A stretch of 64,000 nt of DNA. Source: CAYXSX01 sp964467925 (lineage in GTDB: Bacteria; Pseudomonadota; Alphaproteobacteria; Micavibrionales; Micavibrionaceae). The notes beneath the pieces were generated by a model that did not search any database, had not been told where the DNA came from, and saw nothing but the letters and a program-made list of their open reading frames with translations. The DNA lies in contig CAYXSX010000007.1 in assembly GCA_964467925.1 (NCBI GenBank), forward strand, positions 11,882 to 75,881, given 5' to 3'. The translations under genes were made by a program, and so were the position numbers. Of this stretch, positions 42,711 through 51,617 are shown piece by piece (within the stretch, counting starts at the first letter, position 1; each line of letters opens with the position of its first letter).

Positions 42711-43541
42711 GTGAGGACAAAAAAGCAAAACAAATTCAGCCAGTGGTCAATTCGCGCCAAAAGCGTTAAACTTAAAATAAGGAAACCTGATCTTTTTAAG
42801 GGGGCGTTGTTGTCATTAGGAGTGTTTATCTGGGCTTTACTGTCCATCGCTTTGCTGGGGTTTCTGGGCTGGACGGCGTTTATACTGGCCCGTCAGAAAA
42901 GCACATGGCGCGAGTTCGCCCGTCAGCGCAACTTACGTTTCAAGGTAAGAGGGTTCCTGCTGTCGCCTGAAATCACGGGCGTGATACGTGATTACAGTAT
43001 CGCCCTGTTTACCGCCGAGCATGGCAGCGAGCAATCACGCACAACCCGCAAAATGAGTGCGATCGAGATCGTCCTTAAAAGTGCGATGCCTGTCGGCGGC
43101 GCAGTGGGCAGCGGAGATATGGTGACCCTTATTCAAGGGCGTGGGTATTCTCAGGAGTACAAACCCAAAACCAAGACATGGGATAAGGAATATATCGCTA
43201 TGTCGCATAACGCCCGTTTCCTCAAGGCATATCTGACCAAGGAACGTCTGGCGGCGCTGATAAAGCTCATGAAAACCAAAAATGTCTGGGTCATTTTCAT
43301 TTTTAACGGGCCCGACACGTTGCTAAGGATCGATACACCCGACGCATTAGATGACCTTGATAAGTTGAACAAGACTATGGACAGGTTGCTGGAAGTGGCG
43401 GGTGTTCTGGAGCTTGCCGACGGAGAAAGCCAGCGCTTGATGGCCGAGGCAGAAGCTAGCGCTAGCAAGAGCGATACGGCACCGAGCCTGAAAGAACCGC
43501 CGGAAGATGGCGGGTTGGCTCTGGAGCTTGAAGAAGATTAA
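42711..43541 (+). CDS. Unknown single-pass membrane protein
   Basis: About 276 residues if GTG 42711 is the start; the frame is open from 42498 across the divergent regulator, so the true start is uncertain (ATG 42672 and TTG 42809 are alternatives). One transmembrane helix (LLSLGVFIWALLSIALLGFL) is followed by a cytosolic or periplasmic domain (about 190 residues) and an acidic tail. No family recognised. Confidence 0.65.
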   Translation: MRTKKQNKFSQWSIRAKSVKLKIRKPDLFKGALLSLGVFIWALLSIALLGFLGWTAFILARQKSTWREFARQRNLRFKVRGFLLSPEITGVIRDYSIALFTAEHGSEQSRTTRKMSAIEIVLKSAMPVGGAVGSGDMVTLIQGRGYSQEYKPKTKTWDKEYIAMSHNARFLKAYLTKERLAALIKLMKTKNVWVIFIFNGPDTLLRIDTPDALDDLDKLNKTMDRLLEVAGVLELADGESQRLMAEAEASASKSDTAPSLKEPPEDGGLALELEED

Positions 43542-45091
43542 TCGGCGTTAAACCCGTCCATATGAAAGCCGAAAGGCGCTAGTTTCATATCGCCGTAATT
43601 TTTTTCATCCTGTGAAAAATTAAACACGCAAAGTACGGTTTTATCGCCTTTAATGCGTTCAAAGGCGAGTAAATGATCGTCATTCGTATTGATAAAGCGA
43701 ATGTCACCGCGCCAAAGAGCGATCTGTTCCTTGCGCCATTTCAGGAAAGCCCGCGTAAAATGGAGAACAGAGCCTGCCTGCTTTTCCTGATCCTCGGCAT
43801 TCAGGCGGAAATGCTCTTCCGGCATCGGAAGCCAGCTTTTTGATGGTGGTATCGCGCTCCAAGGGATCGGCGTGCGGCAGCCGTCGCGCCCTTGCCATTC
43901 CGGCCATGTGTGAATGCCCCACGGGTCCTTGATGGCCTCGAAAGGAATGCGTGCCTCTGGCAGGCCGAGTTCTTCGCCCTGATACAAAAACACTGTGCCG
44001 TAGAGGCAACCCAATAAAGCGATCAGCATCTTTGAAAAATCAGGGTCGTGCGAAAACCCGTCACTGTCTGGAAGCCAGCGGGAGGCCGCGCGCACCACGT
44101 CGTGGTTGGAAAACGCCCAGCTCGGCCAGCTTGCTTCGGCCTCTCCCGAGAGTTTGCGGAATTCCTCGATTGGTTCGCGGATTGTGGAGGCCGATAAATG
44201 TTTGCGCGTGCCGCCCATCATGTGCGTGTTATAGGCGGTGTGCAGGTATTTATCTCCGGCGGTGTATTCATGGCTGCGTTCGTAAGGGTGGTCGTCGCCG
44301 ATTTCGCCCACGCTCATTGCGCCGTATTCGTCCAGCAACGCGCGAAGCCGCGTAAGGAAAACAAGGTTCTCTGGCCGCGATTTATCGAAGATATGCGTCT
44401 GGGTGGAATAGGGGTCTTGGCCTTCGAACTGCGTCGCCGCGCCAAGCTCGGGAGCGCGCGGCGGATTATCACGAAGTTCCTCGTCATGAAACAGGAAATT
44501 GATGACATCAAGGCGGAAGCCATCCACACCGCGCTCTAGCCAGAAACGGCAGATATTGAGCGCCTCTTCCTGCACTTCGGGGTTGGGATAGTTAAGGTCC
44601 GGCTGTTCCTTGAGGAAGTTATGCAAGTAATATTGCCCGTAACGGTTATCCCATTCCCACGCCACGCCGCCGAAAACGGAAACCCAGTTATTCGGAAGTT
44701 GGCCGTCGGGTTTTTCGGTTGCCCAGACATACCAGTCCTTTTTATCAGGGTCGAGGAACCAAGGATGTTGGTTCGATGTGTGGGATAGCACAAGATCGAT
44801 GATGATCTTCAGGCCGAGTTCATGCGCTTTTTCCAACAGTGCATCAAAATCGGCCAGCGTGCCGAACATCGGGTCGATGTCGCGGTAGTCCGATACGTCA
44901 TAGCCGAAGTCTTTCATCGGCGATTTGAAGAAGGGCGATATCCAGATGCCGTCCACGCCAAGCTGCGCGATATAGGGAAGTTTTTGCGTGATTCCCGCAA
45001 GGTCGCCGATTCCTGAATTCTTCGTATCTAGGAAGCTGCGCGGATAAATCTGGTAGATCACCGCGCCGCGCCACCAGTCGGGATCAAACAT
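43538..45091 (-). CDS. GH13 alpha-glucosidase
   Basis: 517 residues. Retaining glycoside hydrolase of the oligo-1,6-glucosidase / alpha-glucosidase group: WWRGAVIYQIYPRSF, IIDLVLSHTSNQHPWF, catalytic nucleophile Asp in GVDGFRLDVINF, acid/base Glu in SVGEIGDDHP, and SNHDVVRAASRW. Probably hydrolyses alpha-1,4 or 1,6 glucosides; no signal peptide, so cytoplasmic. Overlaps the PhzF-like gene by eight bases. Confidence 0.93.
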   Translation of the reverse strand: MFDPDWWRGAVIYQIYPRSFLDTKNSGIGDLAGITQKLPYIAQLGVDGIWISPFFKSPMKDFGYDVSDYRDIDPMFGTLADFDALLEKAHELGLKIIIDLVLSHTSNQHPWFLDPDKKDWYVWATEKPDGQLPNNWVSVFGGVAWEWDNRYGQYYLHNFLKEQPDLNYPNPEVQEEALNICRFWLERGVDGFRLDVINFLFHDEELRDNPPRAPELGAATQFEGQDPYSTQTHIFDKSRPENLVFLTRLRALLDEYGAMSVGEIGDDHPYERSHEYTAGDKYLHTAYNTHMMGGTRKHLSASTIREPIEEFRKLSGEAEASWPSWAFSNHDVVRAASRWLPDSDGFSHDPDFSKMLIALLGCLYGTVFLYQGEELGLPEARIPFEAIKDPWGIHTWPEWQGRDGCRTPIPWSAIPPSKSWLPMPEEHFRLNAEDQEKQAGSVLHFTRAFLKWRKEQIALWRGDIRFINTNDDHLLAFERIKGDKTVLCVFNFSQDEKNYGDMKLAPFGFHMDGFNAD

Positions 45092-45875
45092 ATATTTCGC
45101 CTTTCATGTAAAGCGCTGCCGTTCCGGTAATGTCGACACGGTCGCCCTTTAATTCGAGGAACAAGTCGCCACCGCGCGCGGAAGCCTGATGCGCTTTGAA
45201 CCTAGTTTTGCCCAAACGTTCCGCCCAATAGGGGGTAAGAATGCAGTGGGCCGATCCGGTGACGGGGTCTTCTTCCAGACCGATTTGGGGGAAGAAAGCG
45301 CGGGAGATGAAATCGTAATCCTTGTCGCCGGGCGCTGTGGCGAGCACACCGCGTATCTCGCTGAATTCCGCCAGAAGTTTGAAATCGGGCTTCATGGCTC
45401 GGATGTCTTGCGGATCGTCATAGACGGCGATAGCGTCATAGCCGAAGTAAAATTCGCGCGGTGTCTTGCCCAGCGCGCGGGATATAATGTCCGGCACATC
45501 CGCCTTTTCCCGCTTCCATGCCGGGAAGTTCATGGTGTAGCCTTGGGCGTTTTTTGTAATGTGCAGATCGCCGGACAGGCCGGTAAAGGTTATTTTATCG
45601 CCCTTATGGCCGAGTAACTCGAACAGGGTGTAAGCCGTGGCAAGAGTAGCATGGCCGCACAGCTTGACCTCCACTGTAGGAGTAAACCAACGTAAGTGAT
45701 AGGAGCCGTCATCGTTGCGCATAAAGAATGCGGTTTCCGAGAGGTTATTTTCCTGCGCGATTTTACGCAAGGTTTCATCGGGCAGCCATTCCTTCAGCGG
45801 GCAAACGGCGGCGGGATTGCCGCTAAATACCGCGTCGGTGAAGGCGTCTATTTGATAAAGCGGAATAGTGGGCAT
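45084..45875 (-). CDS. PhzF-family isomerase-like protein
   Basis: 263 residues. Diaminopimelate-epimerase-like fold: IPLYQIDAFTDAVFSGNPAA, catalytic Glu 47 in NNLSETAFF, WFTPTVEVKLCGHATLA, and the C-terminal DPVTGSAHC. Family members isomerise or epimerise small acids; the substrate here is unknown. No phenazine genes lie nearby. Confidence 0.92.
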   Translation of the reverse strand: MPTIPLYQIDAFTDAVFSGNPAAVCPLKEWLPDETLRKIAQENNLSETAFFMRNDDGSYHLRWFTPTVEVKLCGHATLATAYTLFELLGHKGDKITFTGLSGDLHITKNAQGYTMNFPAWKREKADVPDIISRALGKTPREFYFGYDAIAVYDDPQDIRAMKPDFKLLAEFSEIRGVLATAPGDKDYDFISRAFFPQIGLEEDPVTGSAHCILTPYWAERLGKTRFKAHQASARGGDLFLELKGDRVDITGTAALYMKGEIYV

Positions 45876-45895
45876 ATTCGGGTTTGCCCTTTCTG

Positions 45896-46429
45896 TTACT
45901 CCGCGGTCGTGCCGACAGTCATTTTTACGATCTTGTCGGGATCTGCCGGGGGTTCACCCTTGGCTATGGCATCCACATATTCCATGCCGGAGATAACCTG
46001 ACCCCAGACGGTGTATTGGCCGTCGAGGAAGCTGCAGTCATCGAAGCAGATAAAGAATTGGGAGTTTGCGCTGTCCGGACGGGCGGAGCGCGCCGCGCCG
46101 ACTGTGCCGCGTGTGAAGGTTTCTTCGTTAAACTCTGCCGGGAGGTCAGGCTTGTCGGAGCCGCCCATACCTGTGCCTGTCGGGTCGCCCGTTTGGGCCA
46201 TGAAACCGTCAATCACGCGGTGGAAGATAATGCCGTCATAGAAGCCTTCTTGGGCCAGTTCGGTCACGCGGGCCACATGTTTCGGGGCCGCTTCGGGTTT
46301 GAGCTCAATAACAACGGTGCCGCCGGTGGATACCTCCATTTCAAGTGTTTGCGCCGCCTCGGCTTTTGTGGCTGTCGTTGTGCCCATGATGAATAAACTC
46401 CCTATTAATAGCAGACCGTATTTAAACAT
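45896..46429 (-). CDS. Periplasmic peptidyl-prolyl isomerase (cyclophilin)
   Basis: 177 residues. Signal peptide MFKYGLLLIGSLFIMGTTTA, cleavage near AEA|AQ. Cyclophilin core: GFYDGIIFHRVIDGFMAQTG (Arg catalytic), MGGSDKPDLPAEF, NSQFFICFDD, LDGQYTVWGQVISGMEYVD. Catalyses cis-trans proline isomerisation in the periplasm. Confidence 0.93.
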   Translation of the reverse strand: MFKYGLLLIGSLFIMGTTTATKAEAAQTLEMEVSTGGTVVIELKPEAAPKHVARVTELAQEGFYDGIIFHRVIDGFMAQTGDPTGTGMGGSDKPDLPAEFNEETFTRGTVGAARSARPDSANSQFFICFDDCSFLDGQYTVWGQVISGMEYVDAIAKGEPPADPDKIVKMTVGTTAE

Positions 46430-46500
46430 GTGTGTTTCCTTTTAAGATAAGATAGTAGCGACATACCTGCCACAGGGGGCGGGTGAATGCAAGGGGGGGC

Positions 46501-46719
46501 TTATGCGGGTTCTTCGATGCCAGCCGATTCAAGTTTCGAAAGTGATGCGCGCAGTTCGTCGAGAGTTTCGTCTCCGGCTTCTTCACATTTTCCGCATTGC
46601 ATGGCTAGGCCGGTTATTTCCTCTGATAGAGCGGCAAAGTTTTTGCAAAGGTTGCCGGGTTTGAGTGCGTGACCTTTAAGCTCCGTGTCGGAAAGAGGGC
46701 GGCAGAGGCAGGAATACAT
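46501..46719 (-). CDS. bfd: Bacterioferritin-associated ferredoxin-like protein
   Basis: 72 residues. MYSCLCRPLSDTEL at the start and QCGKC at 41-45 give the Bfd [2Fe-2S] ligands C4, C6, C42, C45. Bfd reduces the haem of bacterioferritin to release iron. The N-terminus closely matches classical Bfd (MYVCLC...). Adjacent to a second such gene. Confidence 0.85.
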   Translation of the reverse strand: MYSCLCRPLSDTELKGHALKPGNLCKNFAALSEEITGLAMQCGKCEEAGDETLDELRASLSKLESAGIEEPA

Positions 46720-46916
46720 TAAGCGGCGGAAGTTGAGGAAGTGTTATGTTCCCGCACGATTTCCTTGAGCGTTTGCAGGCACTGGCAGCAATTGGGCTTT
46801 TCCCCGCCAGAACAGCTTGTATAGGTTTCGGCCACGCTGGCTTTCGAGCCCTTTTTACCCTCAAGGTGTTTCTTGACGGTTTTATCGCTGAACGGGTTGC
46901 AAAGACATATGAACAT
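46719..46916 (-). CDS. Second Bfd-like [2Fe-2S] protein
   Basis: 65 residues. MFICLCNPFSDKTVKKHL at the start and CCQC at 43-46 give ligands C4, C6, C43 (or C44) and C46; C35 is additional. Its stop overlaps the start of the next bfd gene by one base. A Fur-like box stands 33-51 bases upstream. Confidence 0.85.
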   Translation of the reverse strand: MFICLCNPFSDKTVKKHLEGKKGSKASVAETYTSCSGGEKPNCCQCLQTLKEIVREHNTSSTSAA

Positions 46917-46948
46917 GGGAAAGCCGTATCTCGATTCGTTGAATTCTT

Positions 46949-46967
46949 AATAATGATTATCATTTGC
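46949..46967 (-). promoter_or_regulatory. Fur-like iron box
   Basis: On the minus strand the core ATGATAATCAT is intact; the full 19-mer matches the classical GATAATGATAATCATTATC in 16 positions by my count. Iron starvation would then induce the bfd pair. Confidence 0.75.
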
Positions 46968-47170
46968 GGAGTGTAATTGCAAGTCATTCGCACTTGCAGC
47001 GTCTTTTTGCCCTCAATAATGAAGAGAAATAAGTACAAGACTGTTGTTAGTTATGTAAAATTATAGTAAAATAAAATACAGGGTCGGGAAGCGGCATTTG
47101 CTCAAAATATAAGTTATAAAAAAAGGCGCTGTCTTTGGTATTGCTGAAGAGGTGCGTGGGTCGGGCGTTT

Positions 47171-47671
47171 ATGCAGGGTTTGAGTTTCAGGAATCTTTCT
47201 ATTCTCGTCGTTCAGGATCATGAATTCATGAACGATACTATGCGCACGTGCCTCGAACAGCTCGGGTTTGGCAAGATCGCAACAGCCGAGGACGGTCAGG
47301 CCGCGTTTGAAACCTTTCGCTTTATGTTACCGGATATTGTGTTGACGGACTGGGATCTTGGGTCGGTAAGCGGGGTGGAGTTGATCAATACCATCCGTCG
47401 CCATCCTTTATCACCTAATCGGCTGGTTCCCATCATCATGGTTACGGGCTACGGCTCTTTGCACAGGGTCAAGATGGCCGCGGATTCAGGGGTCAACAGC
47501 TATATCGTGCAGCCCTTTGATATTGAAAAGCTGGTGGAAAGTCTGGAGCGTATTATCAACTTTCCGACCGATTTTATTGAAAGCGACGAATATTGCGGTC
47601 CTGTGCGCCGCGGTATGTCTGAATTCAGGGAAGAACCGGAAAACCAAGACCCGCCGCAGGAGGCCGTATGA
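47171..47671 (+). CDS. Atypical response-regulator receiver protein
   Basis: 166 residues from ATG 47171 (weak binding site; a TTG at 47135 is an alternative). A single receiver domain, no output domain. Phospho-acceptor D60 in IVLTDWDLG and T92 in MVTGYG are kept. The acidic pair is reduced to Q15-D16 in ILVVQDHE, and the conserved lysine is Gln (Q114) in YIVQPFD. Phosphorylation chemistry may therefore differ. The C-terminal 35 residues are acidic and disordered. The stop overlaps the next gene by four bases. Confidence 0.85.
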   Translation: MQGLSFRNLSILVVQDHEFMNDTMRTCLEQLGFGKIATAEDGQAAFETFRFMLPDIVLTDWDLGSVSGVELINTIRRHPLSPNRLVPIIMVTGYGSLHRVKMAADSGVNSYIVQPFDIEKLVESLERIINFPTDFIESDEYCGPVRRGMSEFREEPENQDPPQEAV

Positions 47672-48174
47672 GCGAAAAAACAAACCCCAGGATCAGTTTC
47701 AGCGGTACTACGGTTTATAAAGCATCTCGCACACTTCAAGGAAAAAGCGGATACGGCAAGCTGGACCAGCGGAAAATAGAGGATGCGAAGCAGGCGGTGC
47801 AGGAAGCGGAATACCGCCCCTTTGCCGCCGAGCGTATTGAATATATAGGCCAATTGGTGAACAAGGCCAGAACAGGCGGCGATTACCAGCAATTCGTGTC
47901 GGAACTGGTCAAGGTGGTAGTGCATCTGAAAGCCACTGCATCGACGTTCGGGTATGACGTGATAGCCGATTTGACGGCGATCATGCTGGAGTTTCTGGAG
48001 CTAACCAGCGAGTTCGACAAGGACGTGATCGACCTTGTCGAGGGGCATCAGAAAACACTGGCGTACCTGGTGAATTCTCACGACGAGGGGACAACGGAAA
48101 AAGAGGCGCAAGTCCTTAAGCAGGAGTTATATGAGGCCTGCCGTCGATATCGCAGTAAAAATCATATAGATTAA
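47668..48174 (+). CDS. Helical partner protein of the receiver
   Basis: 168 residues, ATG overlapping the preceding stop (ATGA), so the two are translated together. Mainly alpha-helical (KIEDAKQAVQEAEYRPFAAE, EFLELTSEFDKDVIDLVEGH). Size and pairing with a receiver suggest a signalling partner, perhaps Hpt-like or CheZ-like, but no conserved phosphoacceptor His motif is clear. Confidence 0.75.
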   Translation: MSEKTNPRISFSGTTVYKASRTLQGKSGYGKLDQRKIEDAKQAVQEAEYRPFAAERIEYIGQLVNKARTGGDYQQFVSELVKVVVHLKATASTFGYDVIADLTAIMLEFLELTSEFDKDVIDLVEGHQKTLAYLVNSHDEGTTEKEAQVLKQELYEACRRYRSKNHID

Positions 48175-48265
48175 GCCGGATCGACGTATCCTTAGGTTCT
48201 TAATGACGAGTAAGAGGTGCAGTTTAACTGTAACCCATTCGTATTCTTGGGTTGTTTTACAAAGT

Positions 48266-48295
48266 TTGACAGTTACATAAAAATTCTGGAATAAT
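48266..48295 (+). promoter_or_regulatory. Sigma70-like promoter
   Basis: TTGACA at 48266-48271, 18-base spacer, AATAAT at 48290-48295. Precedes the GTG start at 48328. Confidence 0.55.
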
Positions 48296-48327
48296 TATGG
48301 AGAATGGATGTGGTATAAGGAGGGTTA

Positions 48328-49686
48328 GTGCCGGATAACGCGAACGAAAGCGCCAGCAACATCGTCAATTTAGGCAAGATAACCGAATTTTTTGACTCCG
48401 TTTCCGCACATTCTAATGATTCAAAAAAGATAAAAGAATACCTCTCCCTTGCTCTGGAAAAAGCCTTTCGGAAGGATAGCCGTTATTTACGGCGGCTCGA
48501 AGAGTTACCGGACAATCCGCCGGACTGGCTTAGGCAGCAATGGGGACAGAAAACATTTCATGTTTTTGAGCCCGATGACGATTTACGCCAAAAAGTTGAA
48601 CATATCAAAGACTGGATACAGGCGAGTATTCAACGCGAAGCGCCCTGGCTATCTCATGTAGACCAACAAGGGCGGCCTTTAAAGCTGTTGAAAATTGCTA
48701 CGCTAGAACAAGCTTTGAAAGAAGCAGAGAAAGACGGTCGCCAACAGCGCCAGAAGCATAAAAGCGTTATAGATATCAATTCAGCTTTTCTAACGGAGCT
48801 TAATGAAGGCGATATATCCATCGTGATGGTCTTTGAAGATGGTTATAAGATTGTTCAAATTTTGAACAAAATCGGAGCCGCGCGTGAATCGTACCTGATG
48901 CAGCATTGTCTTGCGGATGGCGGATATGATGATGTGCTGGGAGTGTCCGGAGATTACGGCAGCGATTCTAACCAAAGCTATAATCCCCATGACATTGTTA
49001 TTTATTCCCTGAGAGACCCTGAAAACCAGCCTCATGTGACGATGGAGGTAAATAAGGAAAGCAAGCTTATTTATCAGTGCAAAGGAAAGCAGAATCGGAC
49101 ACCGGTGGAAAAGTATCTGCCCTACATTTCGGATTTTATAAAGCGCCGCAAGCTGGGGCTATACGATATGGCGTTTCCTGGCTGTGTTTTTAAAGATGGG
49201 GTTTTATACAAAATTGAAGAGCTTCCAGATGATTTTGAAGTAATAGGCAAGCTGGATATTCGTAATGTTCCAGACTTCAAATGCCCGCGCAATTTACGCA
49301 TTAAAGGCACATTGTATCTGGACGCCTTGCAAAGACCATTTCTAAAGCCCTGTCTGGAAGTCACAGGTTTCATCGAAGAACATGTTCAGATTGATGGAAG
49401 CTGTTATCAAAATATCCGGCATAAAAACCGGCTGGGACGGCTTTACTCGGTTACTTGGCATCACAGCTTTTACGGGTTTCATAGAGAAGGGGCGCCCGCA
49501 ATTATCGACTACAATTCATTGACCGGCCAGATTATTTCCGAAAAGTGGTATTCCAAGGGCAAGCTTCACAACACCGAAGGTCCGGCGTTGCAAAGCTGGG
49601 ATTCCATTACAGGCGAGGTTATTGCGCAAAGCTGGTATCTTAACGGTAGTAAAATTAACCCTCCCGCAAAGCAGGAAAGCGCTTAA
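48328..49686 (+). CDS. PcfJ-like protein with C-terminal MORN-like repeats
   Basis: 452 residues. GTG start with TAAGGAGGG at ideal spacing. Residues about 150-275 resemble PcfJ-type domains: SYLMQHCLADGGYDDVLG, IYSLRDPENQPHVTMEV, and YQCKGKQNRTPVEKYLPYI. The C-terminal part has two WY-x-GK/GS repeats (EKWYSKGKLHNTEGPAL, QSWYLNGSKI) and a related FHREGAPAI, similar to MORN-like modules. Function unknown; PcfJ genes are often on mobile DNA, but no other mobile gene is nearby. Confidence 0.7.
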   Translation: MPDNANESASNIVNLGKITEFFDSVSAHSNDSKKIKEYLSLALEKAFRKDSRYLRRLEELPDNPPDWLRQQWGQKTFHVFEPDDDLRQKVEHIKDWIQASIQREAPWLSHVDQQGRPLKLLKIATLEQALKEAEKDGRQQRQKHKSVIDINSAFLTELNEGDISIVMVFEDGYKIVQILNKIGAARESYLMQHCLADGGYDDVLGVSGDYGSDSNQSYNPHDIVIYSLRDPENQPHVTMEVNKESKLIYQCKGKQNRTPVEKYLPYISDFIKRRKLGLYDMAFPGCVFKDGVLYKIEELPDDFEVIGKLDIRNVPDFKCPRNLRIKGTLYLDALQRPFLKPCLEVTGFIEEHVQIDGSCYQNIRHKNRLGRLYSVTWHHSFYGFHREGAPAIIDYNSLTGQIISEKWYSKGKLHNTEGPALQSWDSITGEVIAQSWYLNGSKINPPAKQESA

Positions 49687-49709
49687 GTTTTTAAGATAGG
49701 GTAGAGCGT

Positions 49710-50204
49710 CTATTCGCCGCCCTCGCTGTCCAGTGGGCTTTGGGAATTGAGCTGAATGTAATTCTGTTCACCGATTTGCTCAAAGAGCTCAAGCTGCGTT
49801 TCCAGATAGTCAACGTGGCTTTCCTCGTCATGCAGGATTTCCTTGAACAAATCTTCGGACACGAAATCGCCGATCTCGCGGGCATAGGCTACGGCTTCCT
49901 TGTAATTCTTTACGCCCTCAATCTCGATTTTCAGGTCGCATTCAAGGATTTCTTTCACGCTTTCACCAATGTAAAGCTTGGCCACTTCCTGAAGATTGGG
50001 CAGGCCCTCAAGGAACAGAATGCGCTGGATTAGTTTATCGGCATGGCGCATTTCCTCGATGGATTCGTTGTATTCATGTTTGCCCAGCTTGGTAACGCCC
50101 CAGTCATCCAGAATGCGGGCATGAAGGAAATACTGGTTGATCGCGCCAAGTTCCTTTTTCAGGGCTGAATTCAGATATTCGATGACTTTTTTATCGCCTT
50201 TCAT
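49710..50204 (-). CDS. bfr: Bacterioferritin
   Basis: 164 residues. Haem-containing 24-mer iron store. All ferroxidase ligands are in place: E18, E51, H54, E94, E127 and H130, and the axial haem ligand is M52. AAAGGAG precedes the ATG. Its Bfd partners are coded about 3 kb upstream at 46501-46916. Confidence 0.96.
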   Translation of the reverse strand: MKGDKKVIEYLNSALKKELGAINQYFLHARILDDWGVTKLGKHEYNESIEEMRHADKLIQRILFLEGLPNLQEVAKLYIGESVKEILECDLKIEIEGVKNYKEAVAYAREIGDFVSEDLFKEILHDEESHVDYLETQLELFEQIGEQNYIQLNSQSPLDSEGGE

Positions 50205-50232
50205 GGGCTTTCTCCTTTTTCTACTTCAGATA

Positions 50233-51543
50233 TTATTTAAGGGCGCGGTCGATAATCGCGTCGATATTTTTCGTATAGGCTTCGTAGCTAAAGATAGTAT
50301 CAATCGTAGCTTTGTCAAGTTTTTCAGTGACTTGCGGGTCATTCTCAATTGCATCGCGCAAGGTGAGAGAGCCTTTTCCGCTGCTGCGGTCTTCCCAGAC
50401 CTTCATCGCGTTACGTTGGACTATGCGGTAGGCGTCTTCGCGTAAAATCCCGGCCTGGGTCAGGGCTAGCATGGTGCGCTGGGAGAAGACCAGCCCGCCT
50501 GTCATCTCAAGGTTATGCATCATACGCTCAGGGTAAACGAGAAGCTTTTCGACGATCCCGGCTAATCGGTTTAGCGCGTAATCTGCTGAAATGAGCGCAT
50601 CAGGGAGGATCGTGCGTTCCACGGCGGAGTGGGAAATATCGCGTTCATGCCACAGCGCGACATTTTCCAGCGCCGGAACCACGGCGGCGCGGATGATGCG
50701 GGCCTGTCCGGTCAGGTTTTCAGACCCGATCGGGTTGCGCTTATGCGGCATGGCGGAGGATCCCTTTTGCTTCGGATCGAAATATTCCTCGGCTTCGCGC
50801 ACTTCGGTGCGTTGCAGGTGTCGGATTTCTACGGCGATATTTTCAATGGAAGAGGCAATCACGCCCAGCGTGGCAAAGAACATCGCGTGACGGTCGCGCG
50901 GGATCACTTGCGTTGCCACGGTTTCGGGTTTAAGGTCGAGCTTTTTGGCCACATAAGCTTCAATTTCCGGTTCTGCTGTGGCGTATGTACCGACCGCGCC
51001 GGAAATGGTGATGGTGGAGACTTCTTCTTTTGCGCGGATCATGCGTTCTTTCGCGCGTTTGAACGCGGCATAATGCCCGGCGAGTTTTAGGCCGAATGTG
51101 GTGGGCTCCCCGTGAATGCCGTGGGAGCGGCCGATGCACAGCGTATCTTTATGCTCAAGAGCGCGTTTTTTCAGCGCGGCAAGCACTTTGTCCAGATCGG
51201 CGATAATAAGATCGGCAGCCTGGGTCAGCATCACGGCGAAGGAGGTGTCGATCACGTCAGAGCTTGTCATACCCTGATGGACGTAACGACTTTCCTCGCC
51301 CACAAATTCGGCAACGGAGGTCAGGAAGGCGATAACGTCATGTTTGACTTCCGCTTCGATTTCATTGATGCGCGCCACATCGAAATCGCCTTTTTCGCGC
51401 AGGGCTTTGGCCGCGCTTTTGGGAACCACGCCCATTTCCACCATTTTTTCCAAGGCAAGGGTTTCGACCTCCAGCCAGATGCGGAATTTGTTTTCCTGTT
51501 CGAAAATATCGGCCATTTCGGGCCGGGAATAGCGGGGTATCAA
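50233..51543 (-). CDS. purB: Adenylosuccinate lyase
   Basis: 436 residues. Purine synthesis: cleaves SAICAR and adenylosuccinate, releasing fumarate. Seen: MIPRYSRPEMADIF (family N-terminus), catalytic His region RSHGIHGEPTTFG, and the fumarase signature GSSAMPHKRNPIGSENL. The start is TTG 51543 with GGAGG upstream; the next ATG (51516) would remove the conserved N-terminus. Confidence 0.96.
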   Translation of the reverse strand: MIPRYSRPEMADIFEQENKFRIWLEVETLALEKMVEMGVVPKSAAKALREKGDFDVARINEIEAEVKHDVIAFLTSVAEFVGEESRYVHQGMTSSDVIDTSFAVMLTQAADLIIADLDKVLAALKKRALEHKDTLCIGRSHGIHGEPTTFGLKLAGHYAAFKRAKERMIRAKEEVSTITISGAVGTYATAEPEIEAYVAKKLDLKPETVATQVIPRDRHAMFFATLGVIASSIENIAVEIRHLQRTEVREAEEYFDPKQKGSSAMPHKRNPIGSENLTGQARIIRAAVVPALENVALWHERDISHSAVERTILPDALISADYALNRLAGIVEKLLVYPERMMHNLEMTGGLVFSQRTMLALTQAGILREDAYRIVQRNAMKVWEDRSSGKGSLTLRDAIENDPQVTEKLDKATIDTIFSYEAYTKNIDAIIDRALK

Positions 51544-51617
51544 CTCTGCCTCCGGGACGTTTTATGTTATGAGCGCGAGTTTACACAGTATCGGGGAGGG
51601 ATCAAGCCTAAGAATGA

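Noticed and set aside
48328..49686. Integrated mobile element around the PcfJ-like gene
   Set aside because: No integrase, transposase, relaxase or attachment repeats nearby; flanking genes are ordinary chromosomal genes.
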